DNA from: Mesorhizobium sp.
GTDB lineage: Bacteria > Pseudomonadota > Alphaproteobacteria > Rhizobiales > Rhizobiaceae
Length of the DNA stretch: 64,000 nt
Assembly: GCA_004020545.1 (NCBI GenBank)
Contig: SAQE01000001.1
Location: 124,001 to 188,000, forward strand
Reading direction: 5' to 3'
Program-made: the position numbers and the translations under genes
Part shown: positions 43,477-52,916 of the stretch, in pieces
Position numbering within the stretch: position 1 is the stretch's first letter
Layout: each line of letters starts with the position of its first letter
The notes under the pieces: generated by a model
What the model saw: only the letters and a program-made list of their open reading frames with translations
Database searches by the model: none
What the model was told of the DNA's origin: nothing

Positions 43477-43513
43477 CCAGGGGATCTGGCCAGGGGACTT
43501 GGCCAGGGATCGG
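43477..43513. repeat. 13-bp tandem repeat, nearly three copies
   Basis: CCAGGGGATCTGG, CCAGGGGACTTGG, then the shorter CCAGGGATCGG follow head to tail. They lie about 70 bp upstream of the FlgJ-like start, in the gap between it and the Rieske/FAD gene. Confidence 0.7.
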
Positions 43514-43628
43514 ATTGCCGAAGTTGGATCGTCCGTCCGCCGGGCGCCCGGGCACGGATCTCCGCCGTTGGCGTCCAGCGTCTCGACACTGCTCGAACGC
43601 TTTTCGGCAGTCGCGTTCGAACGCGTGA

Positions 43629-45155
43629 TCAAGCCATGGAAACTTCGCAGGCCAGCGCCTGCACGTCACGGCCGATGGCGGCGACGGCGACAATCTTGCC
43701 GTCTTTCTTGTAGCCGACCAGACAATCGCGATCGGCGATGCTCCCGTCGATCTCGACGGAGTCCCACGACCGGGCGTAGCCGACATAGCGGATCGATACG
43801 TCGTAGTGCTCGCTCCAGAAGAACGGGACGCTCGAGAAGGGTTGCCGAAGGCCGAGCATGTTTTGCGCCGCGGTCTGCCCCTGGCGTTCCGCCACGACCC
43901 AGTGCTCGACGCGCCGCGATTCAGCTGTGTTCAAGTCAAGCCACTGGGCGACGTCGCCGGCAGCGAATATGCCGGCCACGCTCGTCTCGAGGAACTCGTT
44001 CACGAGCACACCCTGGTCGACGGCGATGCCCGCATCGGCGGCCAGCGAGACGCGCGGCTTCACGCCGACGCCGACGACGACGAAATCGGCATCGATCACG
44101 CTGCCATCGCTCAACGCGACCGCCTCGGCGGTTATCCGTTCAGCCGTCGCGCCCAGATGGAAAACGACGCCATGCTCTTGGTGCAGCGAGCGAATGAATG
44201 CGCCAAGTTCCGATCCGAGGACTGCTTCAAGCGGATAGGCCTCCGGCGCGACAACGTGGACCGCGAGACCGCGCTTGCGGAGGGCGGCCGCCACCTCCAG
44301 TCCGATGAACCCCGCGCCGAGCAAGACCGCCGTCTTCGAGTTTTGAGCGTGCTTGATAATAGAGCGGCTGTCGGCCAGCGACCGCAATGTGAAGACGTGG
44401 TCGCGATCGGCGCCGGCAAGCGGCAGACGAACCGGCTCAGCCCCCGTCGCCAGCAGAAGGCGGTCGAATGGAAAAACCCGCCCGTCATCCGCAATCACCG
44501 CCCGAGAGTCGATGTCGATACGCTCACATATCGTCCGCAACTGGAGGTCGATCTTGTTGCGGGCGTAGAATTTGGGGCCGCGCAGCGGAATCCATGCCTC
44601 CGGCGCCGTCCCGGCAAGATAATCCTTGGACAGGTTGGGGCGATCGTAAGGTGCATCATCATCCGAACTGAGCAAGGTGATTTCGCCGGCGAAGCGGCTG
44701 CGGCGCAGCATTTCGGCGGCCGCGAACCCGGCGGCGCCACCACCCACAATAACGATGCGCTCCTGTTGGCCAGCCGCATCGGGCTGCGACGACGGTGTGG
44801 CCTCCTTGTCTGCCGAAACCTTGCCGGTCACGAAGACACGATCGCCTCGGCGTTCCACGCTCCATCGCTGCAGCGGGTCGAAGGCCGGCGCGGCGAGTGC
44901 CTCGCCGGTACGGAGGTTGAAGCAGGCGTGGTGCCAGGGGCATCGAACCGTGTCGTCGACCACGATCCCCTCGGCCAGCGGCCCACCGTAATGGGTGCAC
45001 TTGCCCGCGATCGCCAGCACTTCCTCGCCGACAAGCGCCAGAAGCACCGGTTCCTCGCCGACATGCCCGGCAAGCAGCCCCTTGTCGCCAAATGCGGCAA
45101 TCGGCACTCCGATCGTCAAGTCGGGACCCATATCCGGATTTTGCTGCGCGGCCAT
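43629..45155 (-). CDS. Rieske-domain FAD/NAD(P) oxidoreductase, AIFL/rubredoxin-reductase type
   Basis: 508 aa; start MAAQQN with GAAGGAG about 8 nt upstream. N-terminal Rieske [2Fe-2S] domain (about 13-115) with ligands C53-x-H55 (CTHYGGPL) and C72-x2-H75 (CPWHHACF). A Ser/Asp linker leads to the FAD module (IVIVGGGAAGFAAAEML), a second Rossmann motif for NAD(P)H (VLLGAGFIGLEVAAAL) and GIFAAGDVAQW. The C-terminal dimerisation domain resembles aromatic-dioxygenase ferredoxin reductases. Likely an NAD(P)H-dependent electron-transfer enzyme; the partner is unknown. It lies in the flagellar cluster without an obvious motility role. Confidence 0.9.
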   Translation of the reverse strand: MAAQQNPDMGPDLTIGVPIAAFGDKGLLAGHVGEEPVLLALVGEEVLAIAGKCTHYGGPLAEGIVVDDTVRCPWHHACFNLRTGEALAAPAFDPLQRWSVERRGDRVFVTGKVSADKEATPSSQPDAAGQQERIVIVGGGAAGFAAAEMLRRSRFAGEITLLSSDDDAPYDRPNLSKDYLAGTAPEAWIPLRGPKFYARNKIDLQLRTICERIDIDSRAVIADDGRVFPFDRLLLATGAEPVRLPLAGADRDHVFTLRSLADSRSIIKHAQNSKTAVLLGAGFIGLEVAAALRKRGLAVHVVAPEAYPLEAVLGSELGAFIRSLHQEHGVVFHLGATAERITAEAVALSDGSVIDADFVVVGVGVKPRVSLAADAGIAVDQGVLVNEFLETSVAGIFAAGDVAQWLDLNTAESRRVEHWVVAERQGQTAAQNMLGLRQPFSSVPFFWSEHYDVSIRYVGYARSWDSVEIDGSIADRDCLVGYKKDGKIVAVAAIGRDVQALACEVSMA

Positions 45156-45330
45156 GGTGGCTCTCCTTCGGGGTGTTTGCCGACGATCCATTCATTCGAA
45201 TGCCGGACCCAGAATTGACGCCGCGCCAGCCAAAAGGTTCCTGAGATTGATAGCCGGCGCGGTCCTTGTCGGATCGCCGCACGCAGTGCTTGCAGACGCC
45301 AGGCATCAGGTCAGGGCGGAATTCTCGCCG

Positions 45331-45714
45331 CTACTCGTCACGCCGCCTCTGCGTGATCAGGTCGAGCCGCTCGCGGTCGGAGCGCTCGCGCTCGTCGCGG
45401 CGGCGCACGTCCTTGTAGGCGCGCTCGACCATGTTGGTGCGTGCCGTTGCCCTGGCGATCAGCGCCGCCTCCTGCCGAGCATTATCGAGGCTCTGTTCCT
45501 TCCGGCCGAGCGCGGCGGCGATGCGGCGATGGTAAAGCGCCGGGAACAGACCGGCCAACGAGCTGTCGGTGTCGAAATGCTCGATGAGTTCCCTCGCTTC
45601 CGATTCCGCCGCCGCGGCCGCCGAGAGGAAGCCCGCATGCCGGGTCTCATGCAGCGCCTTCAATTGTTCCTGTACCTTGACCAGCTTCTTCAGGCGATCC
45701 TTGCGCGAGGTCAT
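45331..45714 (-). CDS. FliJ-like flagellar export coiled-coil protein
   Basis: 127 aa, helical throughout with heptad-like patterns (LKKLVKVQEQLKALHETRHA, and a second helix to the end rich in Arg/Glu: AYKDVRRRDERERSDRERL). Two long antiparallel helices of this length match FliJ, the stalk of the flagellar ATPase. It starts 4 nt after fliR. FliJ sequences are poorly conserved, so the call rests on shape and position. Confidence 0.65.
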   Translation of the reverse strand: MTSRKDRLKKLVKVQEQLKALHETRHAGFLSAAAAAESEARELIEHFDTDSSLAGLFPALYHRRIAAALGRKEQSLDNARQEAALIARATARTNMVERAYKDVRRRDERERSDRERLDLITQRRRDE

Positions 45715-45718
45715 TGGG

Positions 45719-46471
45719 CTACCTCGCCAGCGTCAGGTCGACAAAGCCGTCGACGAACAGCGACAGCAACGTGCCGACGGCGAAGTAGAAGATGATCATC
45801 CCGCCGGCGATGACGAAGGGCAGCGAGATGAAATAGACCGGGATCTGCGGCGTCAGCTTGTTGACGAAGCCGATCGTCAGATTGACCAGGATGGCATAGG
45901 CGACGAAGGGGCTGCCGAGCCGGATGACCAGGAAGAACGCGTCCGACACCGTGTCGGTGACGTCGACGAGCGCGGCCTGCGGGTTGAAGAAGACGTTGAC
46001 CGGGGCGACCGTGTAGGAAGCGACCAGCGCGCGCACGATCTCGTGGTCGAAGTCGAAGACGAAAAGCAAAAGCAGCGCCGAGAACGAGATGATGGCGGCA
46101 AGTGCCGCCTGCGGCTCGGGCTCCTCGATCGCCGGCCCGCCAGAGCCGCCATAGCCGATCAGCATGGCGATTGCCGAACCCATGAAGCGCAGCGCTTCCA
46201 TGTAAAGCCTGGTCATGGCGCCGATCAGCCCGCCGACCAGAAGCTCGGAAACGATCATCGGCGCCAGGATTTGCGGGCGCGGGTCGACATAAGGGTAGAT
46301 GCGGTCCCACAGGAAAGCGAGCAGGCCGCCGGTGGCGGCGACCGACACGAACAGGCGGACCTGGATCGGCACGCGGGCGCTGGATATGCCCGGCATCAGC
46401 ATGAAGCAGGCGCCGATACGGCAGAAGGCGAGGAAGGCGGCGATGACGACGCCTTGCGAGAGCGCGTTCAC
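45719..46471 (-). CDS. fliR: Flagellar type III export protein FliR
   Basis: Inner-membrane part of the flagellar export gate, with FliP and FliQ. 250 aa with six hydrophobic segments, [22 protein letters not shown] near the N-terminus and [18 protein letters not shown]-like sequence ([20 protein letters not shown]) near the C-terminus, both FliR hallmarks. Its ATG overlaps the flhA stop by 4 nt (ATGA), so translation is coupled. Confidence 0.94.
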   Translation of the reverse strand: MNALSQGVVIAAFLAFCRIGACFMLMPGISSARVPIQVRLFVSVAATGGLLAFLWDRIYPYVDPRPQILAPMIVSELLVGGLIGAMTRLYMEALRFMGSAIAMLIGYGGSGGPAIEEPEPQAALAAIISFSALLLLFVFDFDHEIVRALVASYTVAPVNVFFNPQAALVDVTDTVSDAFFLVIRLGSPFVAYAILVNLTIGFVNKLTPQIPVYFISLPFVIAGGMIIFYFAVGTLLSLFVDGFVDLTLAR

Positions 46472-48555
46472 GAGATCGTTCCGAGCACCTTGATCTCGAC
46501 GCCCTTGGCGATCTCGACATGGGAGAGAACGGGAAGCGTCGTGAAGAGCCGCTCGATGATCATGCGTACATAGGGGCGCGCGTCCGGCGCGGTGACGAGG
46601 ACAAAGCGCTCGCCGGCTTCGAGATGCTTGCGGATCGCCTTGGTCGCGTCCTGGCCGAATTCCTCGAGCTGGCGCGGATCGATGTCGAACTCGCGCACCT
46701 CGCCCTTGGCGTCACGCTTGAGGCTTTGATGGAAAGCAAGGTCCCAGCGGTTGCCGAGGCGCAGCACCTTGAGCATGCCGCCCTCGGAGAGATCGCCGCA
46801 GATCTGCTGCGCCATGCGGATGCGCACGTGCTCGACGATCTGCTCGGTGCGGCGCACATGCGGCGCGATCTCGGCGATGGCCTCGATGATCAGGTGCAGG
46901 TTGCGGATCGAGACGCGCTCGGCAAGCAGAAGCTTCAGCACCGCCTGCAGGCCGGGATAGGAGATGTGCGAGGTGCAGATTTCGTCGGCTAGCTTGCGGT
47001 ATTCGGGGTCCAGCCGCTCGAGCAGAGCCTTCATGTCCTTGTAGGACAGAAGCTGCGGCAGGTTGTTGCGGATGACCTCGGAGAGGTGGGTGAGCAGCAC
47101 CGACATGTTGTCGGCGAAGGTGTAGTTCTCGCGCTTCAGATCCTCGGCGAAGGTCTCGAGCACCGAATAGGCGCGCATGCCGAAAGCCGGCTCGCGGATC
47201 TCCTCGCCTGGGATATCGGGCACGCCGCGCGTGCCGAGCAGCACCATGATTTCGCCGACGCGCATCTGGTATTCGGCAACGACCGTGCCGTGAACCTTGA
47301 TCTGATAGCTCTTGGGCGGGATGGCGAAATCGTCGGCGACGCGCACCTCCGGCACGACGAAGCCGTATTGCTGGGCGAATTTCTTGCGCATCTTCGACAT
47401 GCGGAACACCAGTTCCTGATGCGCCACCAGCAGCCGGGTCGAGAGCTGCTTGCCGATCAGCAGCTCGATCTCGGCTGTGGCCAGGGACGCCTTGACCGAG
47501 TTCTTCTCTTCCTCGGCCTTGTTCGCCTTTTCCTGGCTCTTCTGCGCCTCGGCCGCGGCCAGCGCCCGGTTGTGACGCAACGGGATGACGTAGCCGAGCC
47601 CGGCCATGGCGCCGGCCAGCGCAAAGAACGGGAACAGCGGCAGGCCGGGCATCAGGCCAAGGATGACCAGCAGCGAGGCCGCGACATAGAGGGCGCGCGG
47701 ATGGGCGCCGAGCTGGCCGAACACCGCCTGGTTGGCGGAGCCGCGGGTACCGCCCTTGGAGACCAGCATGCCGGCGGCAAGCGAGACGATGAGGGCCGGG
47801 ATCTGGGTGACGAGGCCGTCGCCGACCGACAGCTTGATGAAGACGTCGGCCGCCTGGCTGAGGCCCATGCCGTGGCGCAGATAGCCGATGGCAATGCCGC
47901 CGACGATGTTGATGGCAGTGATGATAAGTCCGGCGATCGCGTCGCCGCGCACGAATTTCGAGGCGCCGTCCATGGAGCCGAAGAAGGAGGATTCCTCCTC
48001 CAACTCGCGGCGGCGGAGCTGCGCCGTCTTGTCGTCGATCATGCCGGCCGAAAGGTCGGCGTCGATCGACATCTGCTTGCCGGGGATGGCGTCGAGGGTG
48101 AAGCGCGCGCCGACCTCGGCGATGCGGGTGGCGCCCTTGGTGATGACGATGAAGTTCACCACGATCAGGATCATGAAGACGATGAGGCCAATGACGAAGT
48201 CGCTCGACATCACCAGCTTCGAGAAGCCGGAGATGACATAGCCGGCGGCGTGCGTGCCCTCATTGCCGTGCGACAGGATCATGCGCGTGGTGGCGATGTT
48301 GAGCGACAGCCGCAGCATCGTGGCGATGAGCAGCACAGTCGGGAAGGACGAGAAATCCAACGGCCGCTGGATCCACAGCGCGACCATCAGGATCAGCACC
48401 GACAGCGCGATCGAGAAGGCAAGGCCGATATCGATGAGGAAGGCCGGGATCGGCAGGAACAGCACCGCCAGGATGACGACGATGCCGAGCGCGAAGAAGA
48501 CGTCGCGGCCGTTCTTGGCCGCCACGCCGGACGGGATTGTTTCGCTGATCGCCAT
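46468..48555 (-). CDS. flhA: Flagellar type III export protein FlhA
   Basis: Proton-driven export gate subunit. 695 aa from MAISETIP (GAGGACGAC upstream). The N-terminal half has about eight membrane helices with the FHIPEP signature region ([20 protein letters not shown], then [20 protein letters not shown] and [11 protein letters not shown]). The C-terminal cytosolic domain includes [15 protein letters not shown] and [18 protein letters not shown]. It heads block 2 of the flagellar cluster and must be transcribed from the 159-bp gap shared with the divergent monooxygenase gene, because fliQ, its usual upstream neighbour, is 13 kb away. Confidence 0.96.
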   Translation of the reverse strand: MAISETIPSGVAAKNGRDVFFALGIVVILAVLFLPIPAFLIDIGLAFSIALSVLILMVALWIQRPLDFSSFPTVLLIATMLRLSLNIATTRMILSHGNEGTHAAGYVISGFSKLVMSSDFVIGLIVFMILIVVNFIVITKGATRIAEVGARFTLDAIPGKQMSIDADLSAGMIDDKTAQLRRRELEEESSFFGSMDGASKFVRGDAIAGLIITAINIVGGIAIGYLRHGMGLSQAADVFIKLSVGDGLVTQIPALIVSLAAGMLVSKGGTRGSANQAVFGQLGAHPRALYVAASLLVILGLMPGLPLFPFFALAGAMAGLGYVIPLRHNRALAAAEAQKSQEKANKAEEEKNSVKASLATAEIELLIGKQLSTRLLVAHQELVFRMSKMRKKFAQQYGFVVPEVRVADDFAIPPKSYQIKVHGTVVAEYQMRVGEIMVLLGTRGVPDIPGEEIREPAFGMRAYSVLETFAEDLKRENYTFADNMSVLLTHLSEVIRNNLPQLLSYKDMKALLERLDPEYRKLADEICTSHISYPGLQAVLKLLLAERVSIRNLHLIIEAIAEIAPHVRRTEQIVEHVRIRMAQQICGDLSEGGMLKVLRLGNRWDLAFHQSLKRDAKGEVREFDIDPRQLEEFGQDATKAIRKHLEAGERFVLVTAPDARPYVRMIIERLFTTLPVLSHVEIAKGVEIKVLGTIS

Positions 48556-48714
48556 GTCGTCCTCGAATCCAGACTTGCCCAGCACAAAGGCAGTCCTCCG
48601 ACCGTAGCCGGCCAAGCTTGCGCGAGGGTGGGAGAGGGGCTACTGCCGGGCTCGGTGGAAGACGCGGCGCCGGAAGACGGCGAAGGTCAGCCCGGAAATT
48701 GCAGGGAGAAGAAC

Positions 48715-49014
48715 ATGCTCCTGATCATCGGCACCATTCGTCTGCCGTCGGAGCGGCTCGCCGAGGCCAGGCCGGCCATGGAGAAGATGATCTCGGCCAG
48801 CCGCGCCGAACCCGGCTGTCTCGAATATTCCTATGCGCAGGATGTGTTGGACGCGGGGCTCATCCATGTTTGCGAAGCCTGGCGGGATCGCGCCGCGCTC
48901 GACGCGCATTTCAAGTCGAGCCACATTGCCGAATGGCGCGCAAGCTGGGCGGAGCTCGGCATCGGGGACCGGAAACTCACACTCTACGAGGCGGGCGAGG
49001 GTACTGCGACCTAA
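48715..49014 (+). CDS. ABM-family quinol-monooxygenase-like protein
   Basis: 99 aa single ferredoxin-like domain: LLIIGTIRLPSERLAEARPA, EPGCLEYSYAQDVLDAG, HVCEAWRDRAALDAHFKSSH. Typical of YgiN-type monooxygenases or dimeric alpha-beta barrel proteins; the substrate is unknown. GGGAGAAGAAC precedes the ATG. Divergent from flhA and first of the foreign genes between the two flagellar blocks. Confidence 0.87.
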   Translation: MLLIIGTIRLPSERLAEARPAMEKMISASRAEPGCLEYSYAQDVLDAGLIHVCEAWRDRAALDAHFKSSHIAEWRASWAELGIGDRKLTLYEAGEGTAT

Positions 49015-49087
49015 CCGGCGCGACTGACAAGCGGTCAAGCCGTCGCCAATCGGCGCAGCGCCAAAATGGCGCCACAAGCGGTCGGCA

Positions 49088-50947
49088 TTGCGGTTGCCAC
49101 GTATTGTCGCCGGGCGTATCAGGCACGGCACCTTTCCATCCTCCGCATACCGGCGAGCCGCTCCCTTGCCTGCCAGAAACGAACCGCAAGTCTACGCCCG
49201 CCGGCTTCGGGCGGTGCTGATCAATTCGATCCCCGTGCTCGAGGCGCGCGGCATCGTCATCGTGCTGATGGCGGGCCTCGTCGGTGTGATCGCGGGCGCG
49301 CTGGTCACCGGCATGAGCGAGCTCGTTCAAGCCATGCATTGGCTGCTCTTCGACGTGCAGCCCGGCGGCCGGCTTTCGGCGATGTTTTCGCTGGCCAATC
49401 CTGTGCAGGCGATGTTTCCGGCGATGGGTGGCCTGCTGCTCGGCCTCTCGGTGATCTGGCTGCGAAAGCGAAAATTCCGCACCCCAGTCGACCCGATCGA
49501 GGCCAATGCACTCTATGGCGGGCGCATGTCGCTCACCGATACTTTCATCATCGTCGCCCAGACCATGATCTCCAGCGGCTTCGGCGCTTCGGTCGGTTTG
49601 GAAGCCGGCTACACGCAGATCGGCTCCGGCGTCGCCTCGCGGCTGGCCCGCGCCTTCCGGCTGCGCCGCAACGACGTGCGGATCCTGGTCGGCTGCGGCG
49701 CCGCCGGCGCCATCGCGGCCGCCTTCGACGCGCCGCTGACCGGCGCCTTTTACGGCTTCGAGTTGGTCATCGGCATCTATTCGGTCGCCAATGTGGCGCC
49801 GGTGATGACGGCGGCGATCGCGGCCTCGCTGACGGCCGAAATGTTCGGCGGCGTGCCGTTCCCGCTGGAACTCGCAGGCCTGCCGACGCTGACCGTCGGC
49901 CAGTATGTGCCGTTCCTGCTGTTAGGGCTGCTCGGCGGGGCGGCGTCTATCGCGATCATGCATCTGGTGAGCATTGTCGAGCGCATCTTCGTGCGGCTGG
50001 CGATCGACGCTTCGGTCAGGCCTTTCGTCGGCGGCATCGTTGTCGGGTTGCTCGGGCTGGTCACGCCGCAGGTGCTTTCCAGCGGGCATGGCGCGCTGCA
50101 TCGCGAGTTCGCCATGAACTACGGGCTTCCCGTGGTGGCCAGCGTCTTCGTGCTGAAGCTCGCCGCCTCGGCGATCTCGCTCGGCTCCGGTTTCCGCGGC
50201 GGCCTGTTCTTTGCCTCGCTGTTCCTGGGCGCACTGCTTGGCAAGGTCTTTGCCGGCGTCATGGCGCTGACCGCGCCAGCAATCGCGCTCGATCCGGCCG
50301 TCTCGGCCGTCGTCGGCATGACCTCGCTCGCCGTCGGTGTCGTCGGCGGTCCGCTGACCATGACCTTCCTGGCGCTGGAATCGACGCGCGACCTGACACT
50401 CACCGGCGTGGTGCTGGCGGCTTCGATCATGTCGGCGATCCTGGTGCGCGAGACCTTCGGCTACTCCTTCTCGACCTGGCGCTTCCACCTGCGCGGCGAG
50501 ACGATCCGCAGCGCCCACGATGTCGGCTGGATGCGCAGCCTCAATGTCGGCTCGATGATGCGCAAGGATGTCCGCACGATCGATGCGTCGACGACACTTG
50601 CCGAATTCCGCAAGGAAATCCCGCTCGGCTCCGCCCAGCGCGTCATCGCCGTCGGAGAGGGCCAGCACTATGCTGGCGTGTTGCTCGTTCCCGAACTGCA
50701 CAGCGATCTTTCCGACGGCGCCACGCCGGTGCAGGCGCTCGCCCAGTTCAAGGATGCGGTGCTGGTGCCGTCGATGAACGTCCAATCCGCCGCCGAGACC
50801 TTCCAGCGTGCAGGCGCTGAAGAGCTGGCTGTCGTCGAGGATTTCGACGACCGCATCGTTCTCGGCCTGCTCACCGAAAGCCATCTGATGCGGCGCTACG
50901 CCGAGGAGCTCGACAAGGCGCGGCGGGATCTCTCGGGTGAGAGGTAG
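49088..50947 (+). CDS. Clc-family chloride channel/transporter with C-terminal CBS pair
   Basis: 619 aa from a TTG; a later TTG (about 49171) is possible, and no good ribosome site is seen for either, so the start is uncertain. About ten to twelve membrane helices (about 50-440), with SGFGASVGLEAGYTQIGSG (selectivity motif of the GREGP type), SSGHGALH and LGSGFRGGLFFASLF. Two CBS-like regions follow at about 495-610. It moves chloride, possibly in exchange for protons. The CBS pair suggests nucleotide control. Confidence 0.87.
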   Translation: MRLPRIVAGRIRHGTFPSSAYRRAAPLPARNEPQVYARRLRAVLINSIPVLEARGIVIVLMAGLVGVIAGALVTGMSELVQAMHWLLFDVQPGGRLSAMFSLANPVQAMFPAMGGLLLGLSVIWLRKRKFRTPVDPIEANALYGGRMSLTDTFIIVAQTMISSGFGASVGLEAGYTQIGSGVASRLARAFRLRRNDVRILVGCGAAGAIAAAFDAPLTGAFYGFELVIGIYSVANVAPVMTAAIAASLTAEMFGGVPFPLELAGLPTLTVGQYVPFLLLGLLGGAASIAIMHLVSIVERIFVRLAIDASVRPFVGGIVVGLLGLVTPQVLSSGHGALHREFAMNYGLPVVASVFVLKLAASAISLGSGFRGGLFFASLFLGALLGKVFAGVMALTAPAIALDPAVSAVVGMTSLAVGVVGGPLTMTFLALESTRDLTLTGVVLAASIMSAILVRETFGYSFSTWRFHLRGETIRSAHDVGWMRSLNVGSMMRKDVRTIDASTTLAEFRKEIPLGSAQRVIAVGEGQHYAGVLLVPELHSDLSDGATPVQALAQFKDAVLVPSMNVQSAAETFQRAGAEELAVVEDFDDRIVLGLLTESHLMRRYAEELDKARRDLSGER

Positions 50948-51070
50948 CGAGACCTCCCCGCGTACCTTGTCGATCCGCCGCCGCGCCTTTCTCCTGCAGA
51001 CATACCCCTCCAGCTTGCAAGCCTGGCCCAAATACTGGCCCGGGTCTGGCGCCACGCGCGGCTTGGCAAA

Positions 51071-51089
51071 TGTACAGTGGTACTGTACA
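51071..51089. promoter_or_regulatory. 19-bp palindromic operator upstream of the XRE-cupin gene
   Basis: TGTACAGTGGTACTGTACA: perfect 8-bp arms TGTACAGT / ACTGTACA with a 3-bp centre, 25 bp before the regulator ATG. A likely binding site for the regulator encoded immediately downstream, which would give autoregulation and control of the transport operon. Confidence 0.65.
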
Positions 51090-51113
51090 AAGTGTTAAGT
51101 GGAGGAAGACGGG

Positions 51114-51779
51114 ATGCCCAAGGCTTCGGATGACGGCCAGGCTCCGGCAGCAAACGGTGCCGGCTCGGCTGCGACGCATGCCCAACAGGTGCTGGGCATG
51201 CGGCTCAAGAGCCTTCGCCTCGCCCGCCGGCTGTCGTTGCGCGACCTCGCGGAGGCGACTGGCACGAGCGCCAGCTTCATCAGCCAGCTCGAGCGCGGTC
51301 TGACCGGCGCAAGCACCGCCTCGCTCAACCAGATGGCCTCGGCGCTGGGCGTCAGCGTTGCGATGCTGTTCGAGGAAAGCGCGAGCCAGAACCACGGTGT
51401 CCTGAGGCGCAGCGAGCGGCCTAGCCTTCCGCCCAGCGGCGGTTGCCGCAAGATGCTGCTGTCGCGGCCGCCGCTCAGCGACATGGAAGTCTATGTCGGT
51501 GAGCTCGACATCGGCGGGTCGACCGGTTCCGAACAATACACGCATGGCAACGCGCACGAGATGCTCGTCGTGCTGCGCGGGATCGTCGAGGTGTCCCTCG
51601 GCGATGCACGCCATGTGCTGGAGGAAGGCGACAGCATCGAATACGCGACATCGACACCACATCGAACCGAGAACATCGGCAGCGGCCGGGCCGAGGTGAT
51701 GTGGATCATCGCGCCGCCGACTTCGGCGCGCGCCGAGCTCGATCAATACAAGGCCTGGAAACCGCTCGCGGCCAGGTAG
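51114..51779 (+). CDS. XRE-family regulator with C-terminal cupin (PuuR-like)
   Basis: 221 aa. The ATG at 51114 has GGAGG 8 nt upstream; a GTG 15 nt earlier overlaps that site and is rejected. HTH_3 domain (about 28-85; LRLARRLSLRDLAEATGTSA, FISQLERGLTGAS) and cupin_2 domain (about 135-210; HGNAHEMLVVLRGIVEVSLG). This architecture is shared with PuuR, repressor of putrescine utilisation. It heads the polyamine-type ABC operon and lies beside a palindrome. The cupin is the likely ligand sensor. Confidence 0.9.
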   Translation: MPKASDDGQAPAANGAGSAATHAQQVLGMRLKSLRLARRLSLRDLAEATGTSASFISQLERGLTGASTASLNQMASALGVSVAMLFEESASQNHGVLRRSERPSLPPSGGCRKMLLSRPPLSDMEVYVGELDIGGSTGSEQYTHGNAHEMLVVLRGIVEVSLGDARHVLEEGDSIEYATSTPHRTENIGSGRAEVMWIIAPPTSARAELDQYKAWKPLAAR

Positions 51780-51817
51780 TCCGATTAAACGCGGGCATCA
51801 ACGGGAGAGTTGCAGTT

Positions 51818-52894
51818 ATGTTGAAGTCGAAACTTGTGGGTCTTGGCGCCGCGCTGACGCTTGGTGTTCTGACAACCGCTGCCTTCGCACAGGACAAGCC
51901 TGTCGCGGGCGAGGTGAAGGAGGGTTCGCTCAAGGGCAAGACCCTGACCTTCGTCTCCTATGGCGGCATCTATCAGGACGGCCAGGCGGCGGCGCTGAAG
52001 GAGTTCGTCGACAAGTCCGGCGTCAAGCTGCTCAATGACGGCCCGACCGAAATCGCCAAGCTGCAGGCCCAGGTCGAGTCCGGCAATGTCACCTGGGACG
52101 TCGTCGATACCGGCGATCTGCCGCCTTATGTCCACTGCGGCAAGTTGTTCCAAAAGCTCGATCTCTCCAAGCTCGACGTCTCTAAAATTCCCGAGGGCCA
52201 GGTCGGCGAGTGCTCGGTGCCGGCGATGAACTACGGCGTCGTGCTGATGTACAACAAGGAGAAGTACAAGGATAACCCGCCCCAGAGCTGGGCCGACTTC
52301 TTCGATACCGAAAAGTTCCCGGGCGTGCGCGCTCTCGACGGCTCCGGCGATCCGACCGGCGGCCTGCTCGAACAGGCGTTCAAGGTGGCGGGCGGCGATC
52401 CGAAGGCGATGACGGCTGCCGATATCGACAAGGCCATCGACGTCATCCGCAAGCTCGGCCCCGACACGATCTATTGGAAGACGGGCGCGGAATCGCAGCA
52501 GCTCGCCGAGTCCGGCGAAGCCGACATGCTGATGATGTGGACCGGCCGCGCCATGACGGCGGTCAAGAACGGCGCCAAATATGCGCCCGCCTGGCAGGAT
52601 TGGCTGGTGGTGATGGACCAGATGACGATCCCCGTCGGCGTCAAGGACACCGATGCGGCCTATGCGCTGCTCAATGCCTATCTCGGCAAGCAGTCGCAGG
52701 AGATCCTGGCGCAGCAGACCTCCTACACGCCGATCAACAACGACGCGCAGCCCAAGGTCGACCAATCCGTCGCGGCCTTCCTGACCAACACGCCCGAGCG
52801 CCAGACGCAGGGCTACAAGCAGAACATCAAGTTCTGGGTCGAGAACTTCCCGCTGGCGCAGGAGAAGTGGTCCGCGCTGATGGCCGGCAACTGA
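51818..52894 (+). CDS. ABC transporter substrate-binding protein, PotD-like
   Basis: 358 aa, periplasmic. Signal peptide about 1-24 (LTTAAFAQ). Class II binding-protein fold: TLTFVSYGGIYQDGQAAALK, WDVVDTGDLPPYV, MNYGVVLMYNKEKY, SWADFFDTEKFPGVRAL, and DMLMMWTGRAM and TIPVGVKDTD later. Belongs to the spermidine/putrescine group. First structural gene after the regulator, 38 nt downstream, with GGGAGAG 9 nt before ATG. Exact ligand not determined; polyamine or a related amine is inferred from the family and the downstream oxidase. Confidence 0.9.
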   Translation: MLKSKLVGLGAALTLGVLTTAAFAQDKPVAGEVKEGSLKGKTLTFVSYGGIYQDGQAAALKEFVDKSGVKLLNDGPTEIAKLQAQVESGNVTWDVVDTGDLPPYVHCGKLFQKLDLSKLDVSKIPEGQVGECSVPAMNYGVVLMYNKEKYKDNPPQSWADFFDTEKFPGVRALDGSGDPTGGLLEQAFKVAGGDPKAMTAADIDKAIDVIRKLGPDTIYWKTGAESQQLAESGEADMLMMWTGRAMTAVKNGAKYAPAWQDWLVVMDQMTIPVGVKDTDAAYALLNAYLGKQSQEILAQQTSYTPINNDAQPKVDQSVAAFLTNTPERQTQGYKQNIKFWVENFPLAQEKWSALMAGN

Positions 52895-52916
52895 CCGGCT
52901 GACGGAGGTAAAGCCC

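Noticed and set aside
43409-43628. Remnant gene between the Rieske/FAD and FlgJ-like genes
   Set aside because: I translated the visible frames and found no recognisable domain or ribosome site; only the 13-bp tandem repeat stands out.
42839-43786. A 315-codon version of the FlgJ-like gene
   Set aside because: The upstream 126 codons overlap the end of the Rieske/FAD gene, cross the tandem repeat and lack conservation signals. The TTG at 43408 matches the family N-terminus.
43806-45218. A 470-codon plus-strand frame
   Set aside because: Antisense to the Rieske/FAD gene, whose iron-sulfur and nucleotide motifs are intact.
47086-49014. A 642-codon plus-strand frame ending in the monooxygenase
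   Set aside because: Only the last 100 codons form a real domain and have a ribosome site; the rest is antisense to flhA.
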